Source: Candidatus Hodarchaeota archaeon
Lineage (GTDB): Archaea > Asgardarchaeota > Heimdallarchaeia > Hodarchaeales > Hodarchaeaceae
Assembly (NCBI GenBank): GCA_030589605.1
Contig: JAUUVJ010000035.1
Coordinates: 1-15,272, forward strand
Length of the DNA: 15,272 nucleotides
Direction: 5' to 3'
Of the stretch, positions 6,468 to 13,962 are shown in pieces. The position numbers and the translations under genes were made by a program. The notes under the pieces are model-generated. The model saw only the letters and a list, made by a program, of their open reading frames with translations, searched no databases and was not told where the DNA came from. Each line of letters opens with the position of its first letter. The first letter of the stretch is position 1.

Positions 6468-6579
6468 TTATTACATTAAAAACACATAATTTATTATAAA
6501 AACATAATGAATTATTATAGATAAGGAGATACCTAATTAAGACCAAGCAAATATTATTACTAAAAATCAAACATGGGAA

Positions 6580-8070
6580 ATGATTTTGAAAAAAGGAGAA
6601 CGAGATTATCCTGAAAATGGTTTATCAACATTTTTAGAAAACGATCAGATTTTAACTCTAATAAAACAGTTTTTAGAAAGAGGAGAAACCTCATTCTTTG
6701 ATTTTAAAAGTGAAAGATTAAAAACAAAGGATCTTGCTAAGATAATATGCGCAATGGCAAATACTAATGCAGGCATTGTTATCTTAGGTGTGGAAGAAAA
6801 TAGTCAGAAACCCTTGAAAGGAGTAAGTGATATTAAAGGATGGAAGAAAAAAATTAACCAGATTGCCACAAACTCATTTGGAATCTCAATTGATCTAAAA
6901 TGTGAGATAATTCAATTTCAAGGAATATCCAATCCTTTTATCCTTATCCATGTTCCTTTATGTTCAAAAGAAATATGGTATAATGGAAGGTTTTATTATA
7001 GAAGAAATGACGAAACAACTTTTTTTGGTGGAGATGTTCAAAAGGCAATAAAACAACAACAGGATGAAAAAATAAAAAAAATCTTAGGTTTCTCTGCAAT
7101 ACACCAAGTATTATTTACTTTCATAAAATGGAATGAGAACTCTGAGGATGATATTAAAAAGATTGAAAAATATATTGAATTAGAAAGTCTGTCAGAGGAT
7201 GTAATTCCTAAAGAAATTGCTTTAATAGTATCTAGCTGGAATCTATTAAAGTTGAAAGTATTATCTAATAAAATGGAAAAGAAAACCAATCTACTAAAAA
7301 AATTAGTTCAATTATCAGACATATCTTTCATTTTACATCTGATTTTTATCTTAGGAATTTGGTTTATCATTAATGTATCTAGATCTTTGATTCTTGGATT
7401 CTATGCTGGTGTTAAGGTTAATGATCTATTTATGTTATCATTTCTTTATCTTTTTATTGCTACAGTTTTTTATTTAATATACTCAAGATATAGAAACCAA
7501 GTAGAAGAAGAAAAATATGATAAAATAATAAGTCCATTTCGATTTCCAGATATTAACAAAATAAATGAGCTAATACTAGGACAAAAGTATGAACAACTCA
7601 ACAATGAGATTGCTAGAATTGTTGCTCATATGAAATTTCATATCATGACAAAATATTTCGAAACAAATAGATCTTTAGAAATAGGATATGATTCAAATTT
7701 TGATCCATATTATCCATCTAAAAGGTATAGAAAATGGCTTGAAAAAATGGATACTTCCCTCAGTAGTGAAATTTCTTATGAAATAATTTTAAAATCACGT
7801 GTTTTTAACATTGCTTTCTTCTTCTCCAAATATCCAAATAAAATTAAAATCGTATCTGATATTCTTGGAATTTCTCAAGATGAGGTACAAAATTGTTTAG
7901 ATTTATCTCCTAATGAAAAAAAGATGATCTTAAAATATGATAGATATTATTATTTGTTTAATTTAGACCTCATCCTTAAATCAAATAATATCGAAGTTTT
8001 TTGGGAAGAAACCCAAGTCCAATTTTCTGGATTCTTGGTTGGGGAACGTGTTAAAATAATTGATACATAA
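6580..8070 (+). CDS. Schlafen/AlbA_2-domain protein with two membrane helices
   Basis: The 496-aa protein begins with an AlbA_2 (Schlafen-type, formerly divergent AAA-4) domain at about 30-150: ETSFFDFKSE (36-45), KDLAKIICAMANTNAGIVILGVEE (50-73), LKGVSDIKGW and a closing FYYRRNDETTFFGG (138-151). A charged helical linker follows, then two hydrophobic spans at about 247-268 and 283-302, then a soluble C-terminal region (about 310-496) that I do not recognise. AlbA_2 proteins bind or cut nucleic acid and occur both in transcription regulators and in defence. The membrane hairpin in the middle is unusual and implies both soluble parts face the same side. ATG 6580 is the first usable in-frame start; ATG 6573 is out of frame. 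It is followed after 72 nt by the gene at 8143, with which it shares a repeat-bounded interval. Confidence 0.7.
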   Translation: MILKKGERDYPENGLSTFLENDQILTLIKQFLERGETSFFDFKSERLKTKDLAKIICAMANTNAGIVILGVEENSQKPLKGVSDIKGWKKKINQIATNSFGISIDLKCEIIQFQGISNPFILIHVPLCSKEIWYNGRFYYRRNDETTFFGGDVQKAIKQQQDEKIKKILGFSAIHQVLFTFIKWNENSEDDIKKIEKYIELESLSEDVIPKEIALIVSSWNLLKLKVLSNKMEKKTNLLKKLVQLSDISFILHLIFILGIWFIINVSRSLILGFYAGVKVNDLFMLSFLYLFIATVFYLIYSRYRNQVEEEKYDKIISPFRFPDINKINELILGQKYEQLNNEIARIVAHMKFHIMTKYFETNRSLEIGYDSNFDPYYPSKRYRKWLEKMDTSLSSEISYEIILKSRVFNIAFFFSKYPNKIKIVSDILGISQDEVQNCLDLSPNEKKMILKYDRYYYLFNLDLILKSNNIEVFWEETQVQFSGFLVGERVKIIDT

Positions 8071-8142
8071 TTATTCATTAATAGAATTGGGAATGACTTC
8101 AAAATGATAAATAAATGATAAATTATAGAGAGGAGATTTAAA

Positions 8143-9090
8143 ATGGGTATTGAAGAAGGTTACAGTTTAGCAAGTACAAATATTCTATCTGAAATAACAG
8201 ATATTTGGAGAGATGTAATTAGAAATACTTCTGATGTAGAAAATAAGTTAGGAATTATTAATAAAAAGCTTATTGAGATGGAAAAAGTTTTTAATTATCG
8301 TAAAGTTGAGATTCGCAAAATATTCACTGATTCAGGTTTCCCTCATCCACCAAAGGATAAAACAGACAAGTTTAAACAAACAGAAATAGAGATTAGAAAA
8401 GTAATTATTGATAAAATAAGAAAATCTTATCCAATTAATAAAAATAAGATCTTTCAACGAGAATTAATAAAGTTAAAATGGTCTGAAGAGATTGTAGAGG
8501 AATTATTATATTCAGAAACTTCACTAATAAACTCTGATGAAGATAAATTATCTAAAATAAGAAAAGGAGAACGTATTCATCATAATCTGACTTCTGCAGT
8601 ATTAAATAATTATTTATTACAACAGAACCTAGTTAACCTTATGGGAGTGCCTACTATGCCAACAATGTCTAAGATAATTAAACTTCCTGCAAAATATTTT
8701 TTGAAGGAATCAGAAAAATCAATCCAAAAAGGTGAATATCTGTTTTCCTTAATCTTTTTAAGAATAGCACTTGAATTATGCTTTCATGAAGCATTTGATA
8801 TTGAAAAATATCAAAATTTAATGAATTATGATTGGAAACAAACTCCCTATTTTGGCGAAATCCTAAAAGGAATTGAAAATAATGGAATTGAACTACCTAT
8901 TGATAGAAATAATCTAGCAGATATCTATTTCTTTCTCAGTAAATCAATTCATACAGGTTATAGAGAAGAATTTTTTGTTATTAACATATTGAATCAATTT
9001 ATAACTCAATTAATAGAGATTATTCTAGCAAAAGAATATTTAGAAGAGCAAAAAGTCGCTTTAGTTAAGTATCTGAATGAATCCAACTAA
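8143..9090 (+). CDS. Helical protein of unknown function, partner of the AlbA_2 membrane protein
   Basis: The 315-aa protein starts at ATG 8143 behind AGAGGAGA, a strong Shine-Dalgarno site. Residues 10-60 are heptad-rich and probably coiled coil; 80-160 are charged helices; 180-300 form a helical domain with YFLKESEKSIQKGEYLFSLIFLRIALEL (185-212) and FFLSKSIHTGYRE (263-275). The last motif and the domain size recall HEPN-like all-helical domains, but there is no clear Rx4-6H, so I do not call a nuclease. It lies 72 nt downstream of the AlbA_2 gene and both sit between repeat copies 3 and 4, so the two probably act together, perhaps as sensor and membrane-linked effector. No signal peptide or membrane helix is seen. 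Confidence 0.5.
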   Translation: MGIEEGYSLASTNILSEITDIWRDVIRNTSDVENKLGIINKKLIEMEKVFNYRKVEIRKIFTDSGFPHPPKDKTDKFKQTEIEIRKVIIDKIRKSYPINKNKIFQRELIKLKWSEEIVEELLYSETSLINSDEDKLSKIRKGERIHHNLTSAVLNNYLLQQNLVNLMGVPTMPTMSKIIKLPAKYFLKESEKSIQKGEYLFSLIFLRIALELCFHEAFDIEKYQNLMNYDWKQTPYFGEILKGIENNGIELPIDRNNLADIYFFLSKSIHTGYREEFFVINILNQFITQLIEIILAKEYLEEQKVALVKYLNESN

Positions 9091-9124
9091 TTAAAAATAA
9101 TTCCTTAACAAGTTGATTTTTTAT

Positions 9125-9190
9125 GGTATATACTTCAGTATATAATTTTGTAATTTAACCCAGCCTTCTACGAAGTTGATGAAGAAGGCA
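9125..9190 (+). repeat. Dispersed repeat copy 4
   Basis: GTATATACT-TC-AGTATATA (9126-9144) is followed by TTTTGTAATTTAACCCAGCC and TTCTACGA. The tail forms its own hairpin, GCCTTCT (9163-9169) with AGAAGGC (9183-9189). This copy lies between two convergent genes, so it cannot be a promoter for either. Confidence 0.8.
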
Positions 9191-9250
9191 CAATTTTCTG
9201 CTCTAACACTACAATCAATACATGAATCCCGTAACAAGTGATTTCTTGGT

Positions 9251-10099
9251 TCAGATAGTGTCTTCCATTATAGAAAAATCACAAGTATCACATCCAACTC
9301 GAATACTGATTCCTGTAGGTTCAGGATCATCAGGTGTATCCCCATATCCTATAGACGTTTCTTCAATCATACCATCGCAGACTGGGCATTTATATAATTC
9401 TATATTGGCATGATAAGATCCCTCAAGAAGGCTAATATACCTAAGTAATTGAATTATCTTCTCGAAACTTGGTTGTGTTAACTCAGTGATATGTATAAGT
9501 TGTTCCATTATTTTTCTTACCTCCTCGATTCTTTTTGGTAACTCATGATAATCAAATAAGTCCGTAAATAAATAATTGTCTTTAACAATTCGGGGGGTGA
9601 CTTTATCACCTATTTCTAGGTAGATAAATCCTGCCTGCCAAATATAATTCTCAATAACTCCGTTAAATGTGAGAGCTGCTTGATAACTTGCTAAATTCTG
9701 GATATATGTATCGAGAATTTCTGGAAGCCATTCTGAAAAAGATTTGATACTGCTTACACATTTCTTAATTTGATCTATGGTAGGGGCCTTCTTTGTAGGA
9801 TTGTGTGCAAAGATATTTCTAAATCCCGAAATCTCATTTATGATCTGATTCCATCTCTGAAATGCTGCATTTGGGGTGTATTTCTCGAGTCTTTCACGAA
9901 TTTCATTCCAACTTTGTCTAAGATTTGCATAATTCAGCTTACTTTGATCAATTTCGCAAGAGTTTGCTGCTGCGATCAAAAAGTACCAATAACAGTCATA
10001 TATAGGAATATATGTAAACCTAATATCATATGCATCTGGATCAATCAATAATTCCGTAACTTTATTCGTTGCGCCTTCAATAAAATCTTTTAAACTCAA
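9251..10099 (-). CDS. HEPN-domain protein with C-terminal zinc ribbon
   Basis: The 282-aa protein has an N-terminal helical half with R94-N-I-F-A-H99, an Rx4H HEPN signature preceded by the amphipathic helix WNQIINEISGF. The middle (about 105-230) is helical and unassigned. The C-terminus holds a zinc ribbon: CPVC (C238, C241) and CDTC (C270, C273) separated by 28 residues. HEPN RNases are common in archaeal defence and toxin pairs; the zinc ribbon could bind RNA or a partner. The start is TTG 10099, with AAGGAAGG about 14 nt upstream and an in-frame TGA 12 nt upstream of the TTG closing the frame. It lies 146 nt downstream of the split methyltransferase-like gene on the same strand and in the same repeat-bounded interval (copies 4 to 5), so the two may be one two-gene cassette. 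Confidence 0.65.
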   Translation of the reverse strand: MSLKDFIEGATNKVTELLIDPDAYDIRFTYIPIYDCYWYFLIAAANSCEIDQSKLNYANLRQSWNEIRERLEKYTPNAAFQRWNQIINEISGFRNIFAHNPTKKAPTIDQIKKCVSSIKSFSEWLPEILDTYIQNLASYQAALTFNGVIENYIWQAGFIYLEIGDKVTPRIVKDNYLFTDLFDYHELPKRIEEVRKIMEQLIHITELTQPSFEKIIQLLRYISLLEGSYHANIELYKCPVCDGMIEETSIGYGDTPDDPEPTGISIRVGCDTCDFSIMEDTI

Positions 10100-10245
10100 T
10101 TTATCCGATCATCCTTCCTTTTGTTGTAATGAGACTTAGAAGAGGACTTATTAAACTCTCCCATCTCGTACTGAATAGGAATGTAAAAGAGTGATTATTT
10201 CTCAACATTTAAGTAACAGAAGAACCAGATACAGTTTAAATCTGA

Positions 10246-11301
10246 TTACTCAAACCTGAAGGATACAAGTCTATTTCTTCTTCCTGGTTCTTGGTAATAG
10301 ATCTGCGCTTCGTCTAATAGTTCGTAGAGCTGCCTTCTCCATTCAACTCTTTCTTCCCTATCGTCCGTTATTGGTGGTACTACAAAAAAACCCGTTGAAT
10401 TTTTTATAGCAGTCATTTTAACTAACTCTATAGAATTGGATACCAATGTCCAAACGTCAGCCTCTTGATATCTGGTTTCAATTCCGTGAGGGGGATCAAT
10501 TAGGAAACGATCATACTTTTCATTCTGTACTGCTTCCTTACAGGTTTTTAGGTTCATTAAATTCAAGTTTATTGCTTTATAATTGTCTTTAATATTCTCA
10601 TAGAGCCATGGATGATGGCCTATAAGTTTTAAAGTATTATAGGGGTCAATGTGACCTTGACTGATATCCGATTGTAATCCTTCACCCATCATTTCTTTTC
10701 TTCTTTCTTCACGGTAAAAATTCGTGAACCCCCTGTAATCTCCTTCACGGATCATTTGCATTGCCTTGCTCTTATAATCAAACACTTCTCCTTGTCCTTC
10801 TCGATAATGAAAATCAATAACGGTGGTTGTAGCTCCTAAAAAGGATGAAATCCAAGATACTATCGGGATGTTACCAAATATCTCCAGTAATTCGACACCA
10901 GGAGATATATTCGACTGGAGAATCACATTTTTTATGGTTCTCTTACCCATACGAAAACGGAAACGACAAGTCGCTGCAAAGTGTGCCCATGTGTTTAAAA
11001 AAGAGAGAATAAATTCGATTAAAAACGAAATCACTTTTTCATTATTGCGTTGATCGTATGCTGACCATAAAATTAACTGTGGAATTCGATAGTATGTAAG
11101 TTTCTTTAAAATTCCGTATTGTTTAGATCTTTCAGAAAATAACTCCTTTAGTTCACGCTCCCATGTATGATTGAGAAATAGGTTTCTTTGTAATAGATTT
11201 AGATCATTTGTGTTCGAATCCTTTTGCATTTGTGGAAACTGAAATTCTTTAATTTTGCTTAATCGTTCTTCGACATTATTGGTATTCTTTATATACCACA
11301 A
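10246..11301 (-). CDS. Methyltransferase-like protein (DPPHG motif), C-terminal part of a gene split by a stop codon
   Basis: The 351-aa product from TTG 11301 is probably only part of the protein: the same frame is open without interruption upstream to 11397 and then meets a single TAA (11398-11400) that is also the stop of the next gene upstream. The C-terminal third has YDRFLIDPPHGIETRY (about 264-279), which resembles the DPPY motif IV and its surroundings in Trm11-type and other class I SAM methyltransferases, and a closing strand pair (LLDEAQIYY...RLVSFRF). A glycine-rich SAM motif I is not obvious, so activity is uncertain. A SAM-binding or degenerate methyltransferase fold is the best guess; the helical N-terminal two thirds are unassigned. 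The gene precedes the HEPN zinc-ribbon gene on the same strand. Confidence 0.5.
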   Translation of the reverse strand: MWYIKNTNNVEERLSKIKEFQFPQMQKDSNTNDLNLLQRNLFLNHTWERELKELFSERSKQYGILKKLTYYRIPQLILWSAYDQRNNEKVISFLIEFILSFLNTWAHFAATCRFRFRMGKRTIKNVILQSNISPGVELLEIFGNIPIVSWISSFLGATTTVIDFHYREGQGEVFDYKSKAMQMIREGDYRGFTNFYREERRKEMMGEGLQSDISQGHIDPYNTLKLIGHHPWLYENIKDNYKAINLNLMNLKTCKEAVQNEKYDRFLIDPPHGIETRYQEADVWTLVSNSIELVKMTAIKNSTGFFVVPPITDDREERVEWRRQLYELLDEAQIYYQEPGRRNRLVSFRFE

Positions 11302-11397
11302 TAGTTGATTATCGAGTTGGATTAACCTGATAAACTCTAGATCCCCTGATCTAATTATTAAATCAATGAGATATTCATAAACTTCGATTATTTTATC

Positions 11398-11748
11398 TTA
11401 ATACTGGCGGATATTCCCCCAAGTTTGAACTGCTTCAAATAACCATGCTACAGTCTGTTGGATGAATTCAATACTGGAGAGGAAGGATAATTTGTTTTTT
11501 TGTAAATCTAAAATCTTCTCGTAATCCAGTTCATCTAATTGTATAAACTCCTTCCAATATTCCTTTTCTTTGAAACAATAATCAAGTAATGAATTTACTA
11601 ACCCCCTCAATCTCGCATCATCCAAGTCTCTATTCATACTGTTTATTCGTCTGAGCTGTCCCGATATATTTTCTTCATCCCATCTTTTTAGAAATTTAGA
11701 CCGATCATCCTTCAATATTTGAAAATTAATAAGAAAATCCTTCACCAC
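11398..11748 (-). CDS. N-terminal part of the same split gene
   Basis: This is a 116-aa, wholly helical, charged sequence from GTG 11748 (a second GTG follows immediately at 11745). It is closed by TAA at 11398-11400. Reading through that one codon joins it in frame to 383 further codons ending at 10246, giving a protein of about 500 aa with no other stop. The junction context (TWGNIRQY, stop, DKIIEVYEYLIDL) reads as continuous helical sequence on both sides. The simplest reading is a recent nonsense mutation (for example CAA to TAA) or a base-call error. Two separate genes are less likely because the second part lacks a good start or Shine-Dalgarno site near the stop. Confidence 0.55.
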   Translation of the reverse strand: MVKDFLINFQILKDDRSKFLKRWDEENISGQLRRINSMNRDLDDARLRGLVNSLLDYCFKEKEYWKEFIQLDELDYEKILDLQKNKLSFLSSIEFIQQTVAWLFEAVQTWGNIRQY

Positions 11749-12129
11749 CTAGCTGAAGTTAAGACTCTAGTATTGAAATCACTCATTTTTCTTCATTCAT
11801 TTAATTCTATTTAAATAATCAACAAACCTTCTTTTATATGTGATTTGTAGTTTTATTTCATTTGAGGTAAAATCCGAATCTTTTCTGATCTGTAATTTTG
11901 GAATCACTTGGATTTGAATCAGAAAATAAATGATATTATGAAATAACAATTAAACAAGAAAAAAATAGATTTATGATAATGATGTTTTCAAGAAGTACGG
12001 GGTACGTTTAACAGTATATACCCTAGTATATACTTTTGCAATCTAAACCAGCTTTTGCAACATCATAAATTAACAAGGAAAAACAAATTCAATCCATAGC
12101 CTAGCAAATTATAATATCGGTATTTTTTT
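11749..12129. other. 381-bp gap with repeat copy 5 and a 9-bp inverted repeat
   Basis: No ORF is supported. TTTTCTGAT (11881-11889) and ATCAGAAAA (11918-11926) are perfect 9-bp inverted arms around 28 nt. On the - strand an ATATAAAAG element at about 11831-11840 is a possible TATA box for the split gene starting at 11748. Repeat copy 5 occupies 12014-12065. Confidence 0.45.
12014..12065 (+). repeat. Dispersed repeat copy 5
   Basis: GTATATAC-CCTA-GTATATAC (12014-12033) has two perfect 8-bp arms. The core AATCTAAACCAGC begins 12040 and is followed by TTTTGCAACA in place of the usual ACGA tail. TTTTGCAA occurs twice, at 12034-12041 and 12053-12060, flanking the core. Confidence 0.8.
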
Positions 12130-12669
12130 TTAAAAGCGTAATTTTCCCTTTTTTGCTGATTCGATATATTTCAAGGTCAATTCTTTGGCTGCGTACTTGA
12201 GAGAAGAAATTGTTTCTTGGGAGATTCTTTCTTTAGTTTTCATGTTACCTAAGATTGTCTCACAACTTTTTGCAATTGTACGATAAGCCTCTTTCCATTC
12301 ATTGTACACTCCAAATCTCAGTTTCAGATTTACTCGAAAAATGGTTGATATGTGTAAGTAATCTATAGAAATCTCCGTAATGTGATTTATTAATCTCTTT
12401 TCAATTTCGCTTATTTCAGTATTCATTAATTCTAGAGTTTTTTGGTCTTGAAACGGAGAAGAATTCCATCTCTCAATCAAGTAATCTATTTTTTCATATT
12501 TTTTCATTACATCTAATAAATCAGAGAAGATTCTCGTTTTTATTTCTCTAGATTCTCGTTTTTTGTCAAATAAATACGACGCGAAATAAACAGTTATTAT
12601 TAAAGTTAAAAAGGTTACAATTGTTTGAAAAAGAGTGTCATCACTTACTTGTAATCCGAAAATTTCCAT
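12130..12669 (-). CDS. Single-TM coiled-coil protein of unknown function
   Basis: The 179-aa protein has one hydrophobic span near the N-terminus (LFQTIVTFLTLIITVYFASYLF, about 13-34) followed by KKRESREIKTR, so the C-terminal part is probably cytoplasmic. The rest is long charged helices (about 40-175) likely to form coiled coil. The start ATG 12669 has AAAAGGAGGA about 12 nt upstream, one of the best Shine-Dalgarno sites in the window. It is alone between repeat copies 5 and 6. I recognise no family. Small membrane-anchored helical proteins occur as effectors or anchors in single-gene defence cassettes, but nothing here proves that. Confidence 0.6.
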   Translation of the reverse strand: MEIFGLQVSDDTLFQTIVTFLTLIITVYFASYLFDKKRESREIKTRIFSDLLDVMKKYEKIDYLIERWNSSPFQDQKTLELMNTEISEIEKRLINHITEISIDYLHISTIFRVNLKLRFGVYNEWKEAYRTIAKSCETILGNMKTKERISQETISSLKYAAKELTLKYIESAKKGKLRF

Positions 12670-13273
12670 AAATTTTTATTCCTCCTTTTAAGAATCATAT
12701 CATTATGATCATGACATTTTTTAAGGTTTTACAAAATGGAATTTCTTCATAAAGAAAATTGGAATTAGGGAGAATATCCAAATAATTGGTATATACTACA
12801 GTATATACATTTGTAACCTAAACCAGCCTTTTACGAAGTTGAAGCATACTTCTTCGTAAATTCCCATATTGGCTCAATAATTCTAGATTTATTCGCATCA
12901 ATGTCGTGGAGTAATTTTTACTTACGTAAATATAGGGTTGATCAGAAGATTAGAAAAACTCATAGTTTTTGTGATTAACAAAAATTCTCTCAGAAGCGGT
13001 AGCTGAAATATTCACTCCGATTTCTGGTTGTATTATGAATTAAACGAAAAATCTTGAGTAACATAAATTGAATTATTTACCTGAGAATAACTTGTTAGTC
13101 GATCTTGAAGTAAATAAAAATCAATTAAGCCTGAATGGCAATAAAGTACCAAGTAGCTTCATTTACTCCATAAGTTAGATTATGATGTGTTATGAACTCT
13201 TAGGTTTACAATCTAGGTGAATCTGTAAAAAAAGGGGGAAAATAAAGATCATAGATAAATAATCTTTTTTTAT
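12670..13273. other. 604-bp gap with repeat copy 6, otherwise no gene seen
   Basis: ATCAT-T-ATGAT (12699-12709) lies 30 nt upstream of the one-TM gene and could be an operator or TATA region. Repeat copy 6 is at 12789-12857. From 12860 to 13226 I see stop-rich AT sequence with no ORF, RNA motif or repeat that I can support. A T7 run on the - strand (complement of 13227-13233) after the zinc-ribbon gene may end its transcript. Confidence 0.45.
12789..12857 (+). repeat. Dispersed repeat copy 6 (best preserved)
   Basis: GTATATACT-AC-AGTATATAC (12789-12808) has perfect 9-bp arms and is followed by a TTTGTAACCTAAACCAGCC core. A second perfect hairpin, TTTACGAAG (12830-12838) with CTTCGTAAA (12849-12857), covers the ACGA tail. 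Confidence 0.85.
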
Positions 13274-13432
13274 TTAGGACCTTGCGGGTCTACGCTTTCT
13301 GTAACATTCTTGGCAGTAAACTGGTCTAGTTCCATCAGGTTTGAAGGGAACTTCAGTTTCATTTCCACAATCAGCACAAGTTACTTTATGCATTTCTCGT
13401 GGTCCACGACTGTTTGAATTTCCGTAACTCAT
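13274..13432 (-). CDS. CxxC-x17-CxxC zinc-ribbon protein
   Basis: From ATG 13432 the product is 52 aa: a short Ser/Asn/Arg-rich lead (MSYGNSNSRGPREMHKVT), then CADCG, NETEVPFKPDGTRPVY, CQECY and a basic tail (RKRRPARS). The four cysteines form a CxxC-x17-CxxC knuckle of a small family widespread in archaea, including methanogens, and also found in bacteria; its role is unknown but nucleic-acid binding is likely. An in-frame ATG at 13465 would add 11 residues (MKTKQKIYVII) that are not typical of the family, so the internal start is chosen. The gene stands alone between repeat copies 6 and 7. Confidence 0.85.
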   Translation of the reverse strand: MSYGNSNSRGPREMHKVTCADCGNETEVPFKPDGTRPVYCQECYRKRRPARS

Positions 13433-13463
13433 TATTATCACATAGATTTTTTGTTTAGTTTTC

Positions 13464-13490
13464 AAGCAGAAGAACCAGAAATCTCTGCTT
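13464..13490 (-). promoter_or_regulatory. 7-bp inverted repeat upstream of the zinc-ribbon gene
   Basis: AAGCAGA (13464-13470) and TCTGCTT (13484-13490) pair around 13 nt, 32 nt upstream of the chosen ATG on the - strand. It could be a leader hairpin or operator. Confidence 0.3.
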
Positions 13491-13655
13491 TACGTTGCAA
13501 TAATAGAATCTCAACAATTAAAATGAATAAAAATCAATAATAAAAGTAAAAATAATACAATTGAAAAACTAGCATATAAAATCGAATTCTAGATAAATGA
13601 AAACCATATTAACCAGCATAACGAACACTTTATAAGGTTATAGCTGAAGAAAAAC

Positions 13656-13675
13656 GCCTCTTTGGCATTTTTTTT
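13656..13675 (+). terminator. Short hairpin with T8 tract
   Basis: GCC-TCTTT-GGC (13656-13666) is followed by a run of eight T (13668-13675). The stem is only 3-5 bp and no + strand gene lies directly upstream, so this is tentative. The rest of the gap 13491-13721 shows nothing else. Confidence 0.25.
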
Positions 13676-13721
13676 GATAAAACCAATTTTAGAATGATTT
13701 ATTTAGTAAATTTTGACATCT

Positions 13722-13770
13722 TATATACTTCGGTATATACTTTTGTAATCTAAACCAGCCTTTTACGACA
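13722..13770 (+). repeat. Dispersed repeat copy 7
   Basis: TATATAC-TTCG-GTATATA (13722-13739) would form a C(UUCG)G-capped hairpin if transcribed. It is followed by TTTTGTAATCTAAACCAGCC and TTTTACGACA. It lies between the divergent zinc-ribbon and PIN genes. Confidence 0.85.
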
Positions 13771-13867
13771 TAAATTAGAATAATTAATAATTTTAAGATT
13801 TTTATTCTATTTACATGAGGCATTGAATACTCAATTTAAGTAAGATTTATTGATCAAATACCTATGA

Positions 13868-13878
13868 TTTATAAATAA
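13868..13878 (+). promoter_or_regulatory. Probable TATA box of the PIN toxin-antitoxin operon
   Basis: TTTATAAATAA is a near-consensus archaeal TATA element about 90 nt upstream of the PIN start, implying a leader of about 65 nt that ends in AAGGTG (13952-13957). Confidence 0.45.
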
Positions 13879-13962
13879 AAGAGAGAGGGTTCTATCAAGA
13901 TTAACGATAATTTACACAAATAATTCATAGGAGAGTTTTTATAGATTATATAAGGTGTTTAT

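Larger units (their letters stand above)
6030..6579. other. 550-bp gap holding a repeat copy, a candidate ncRNA and a promoter
   Basis: No protein-coding ORF is supported. From left to right: repeat copy 3 (6198-6250), an AGGTTACC / GGTTAACCT near-perfect inverted repeat (6256-6279), a TATA-like element (6297-6307), tandem stem-loops (6325-6425), a pyrimidine-rich tract (6427-6448), a second TATA-like element (6458-6467) and an imperfect AAAAACA(CA)TAAT direct repeat (6479-6520) just before AAGGAGAT (6523-6530). That Shine-Dalgarno-like site is about 50 nt from the next start and serves no obvious ORF. Confidence 0.5.

Noticed and set aside
6523..6583. Shine-Dalgarno-like AAGGAGAT followed by a possible 16-residue leader peptide
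   Set aside because: It would need an ATT start. No ATG, GTG or TTG is suitably placed.
7038..7289. - strand ORF inside the AlbA_2 gene
   Set aside because: Shadow of the + strand gene, which has recognisable domains in its own frame.
8143..9090. HEPN nuclease call for the 315-aa protein because of the SIHTGYR segment
   Set aside because: No Rx4-6H motif can be placed; only the general helical character fits.
9222..11053. + strand ORFs at 9222-9413, 9770-10051 and 10823-11053
   Set aside because: They lie antisense inside the HEPN-zinc-ribbon and methyltransferase-like genes and have no protein character.
10217..13479. 13-bp direct repeat CAGAAGAACCAGA at 10217-10229 and 13467-13479
   Set aside because: About one such match is expected by chance in a window of this size, and the surroundings do not align.
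4187..13739. TATATAC palindromes as promoters of the neighbouring genes
   Set aside because: Distances to starts range from about 120 to 380 nt, orientation ignores gene direction, and copy 4 lies between convergent genes.
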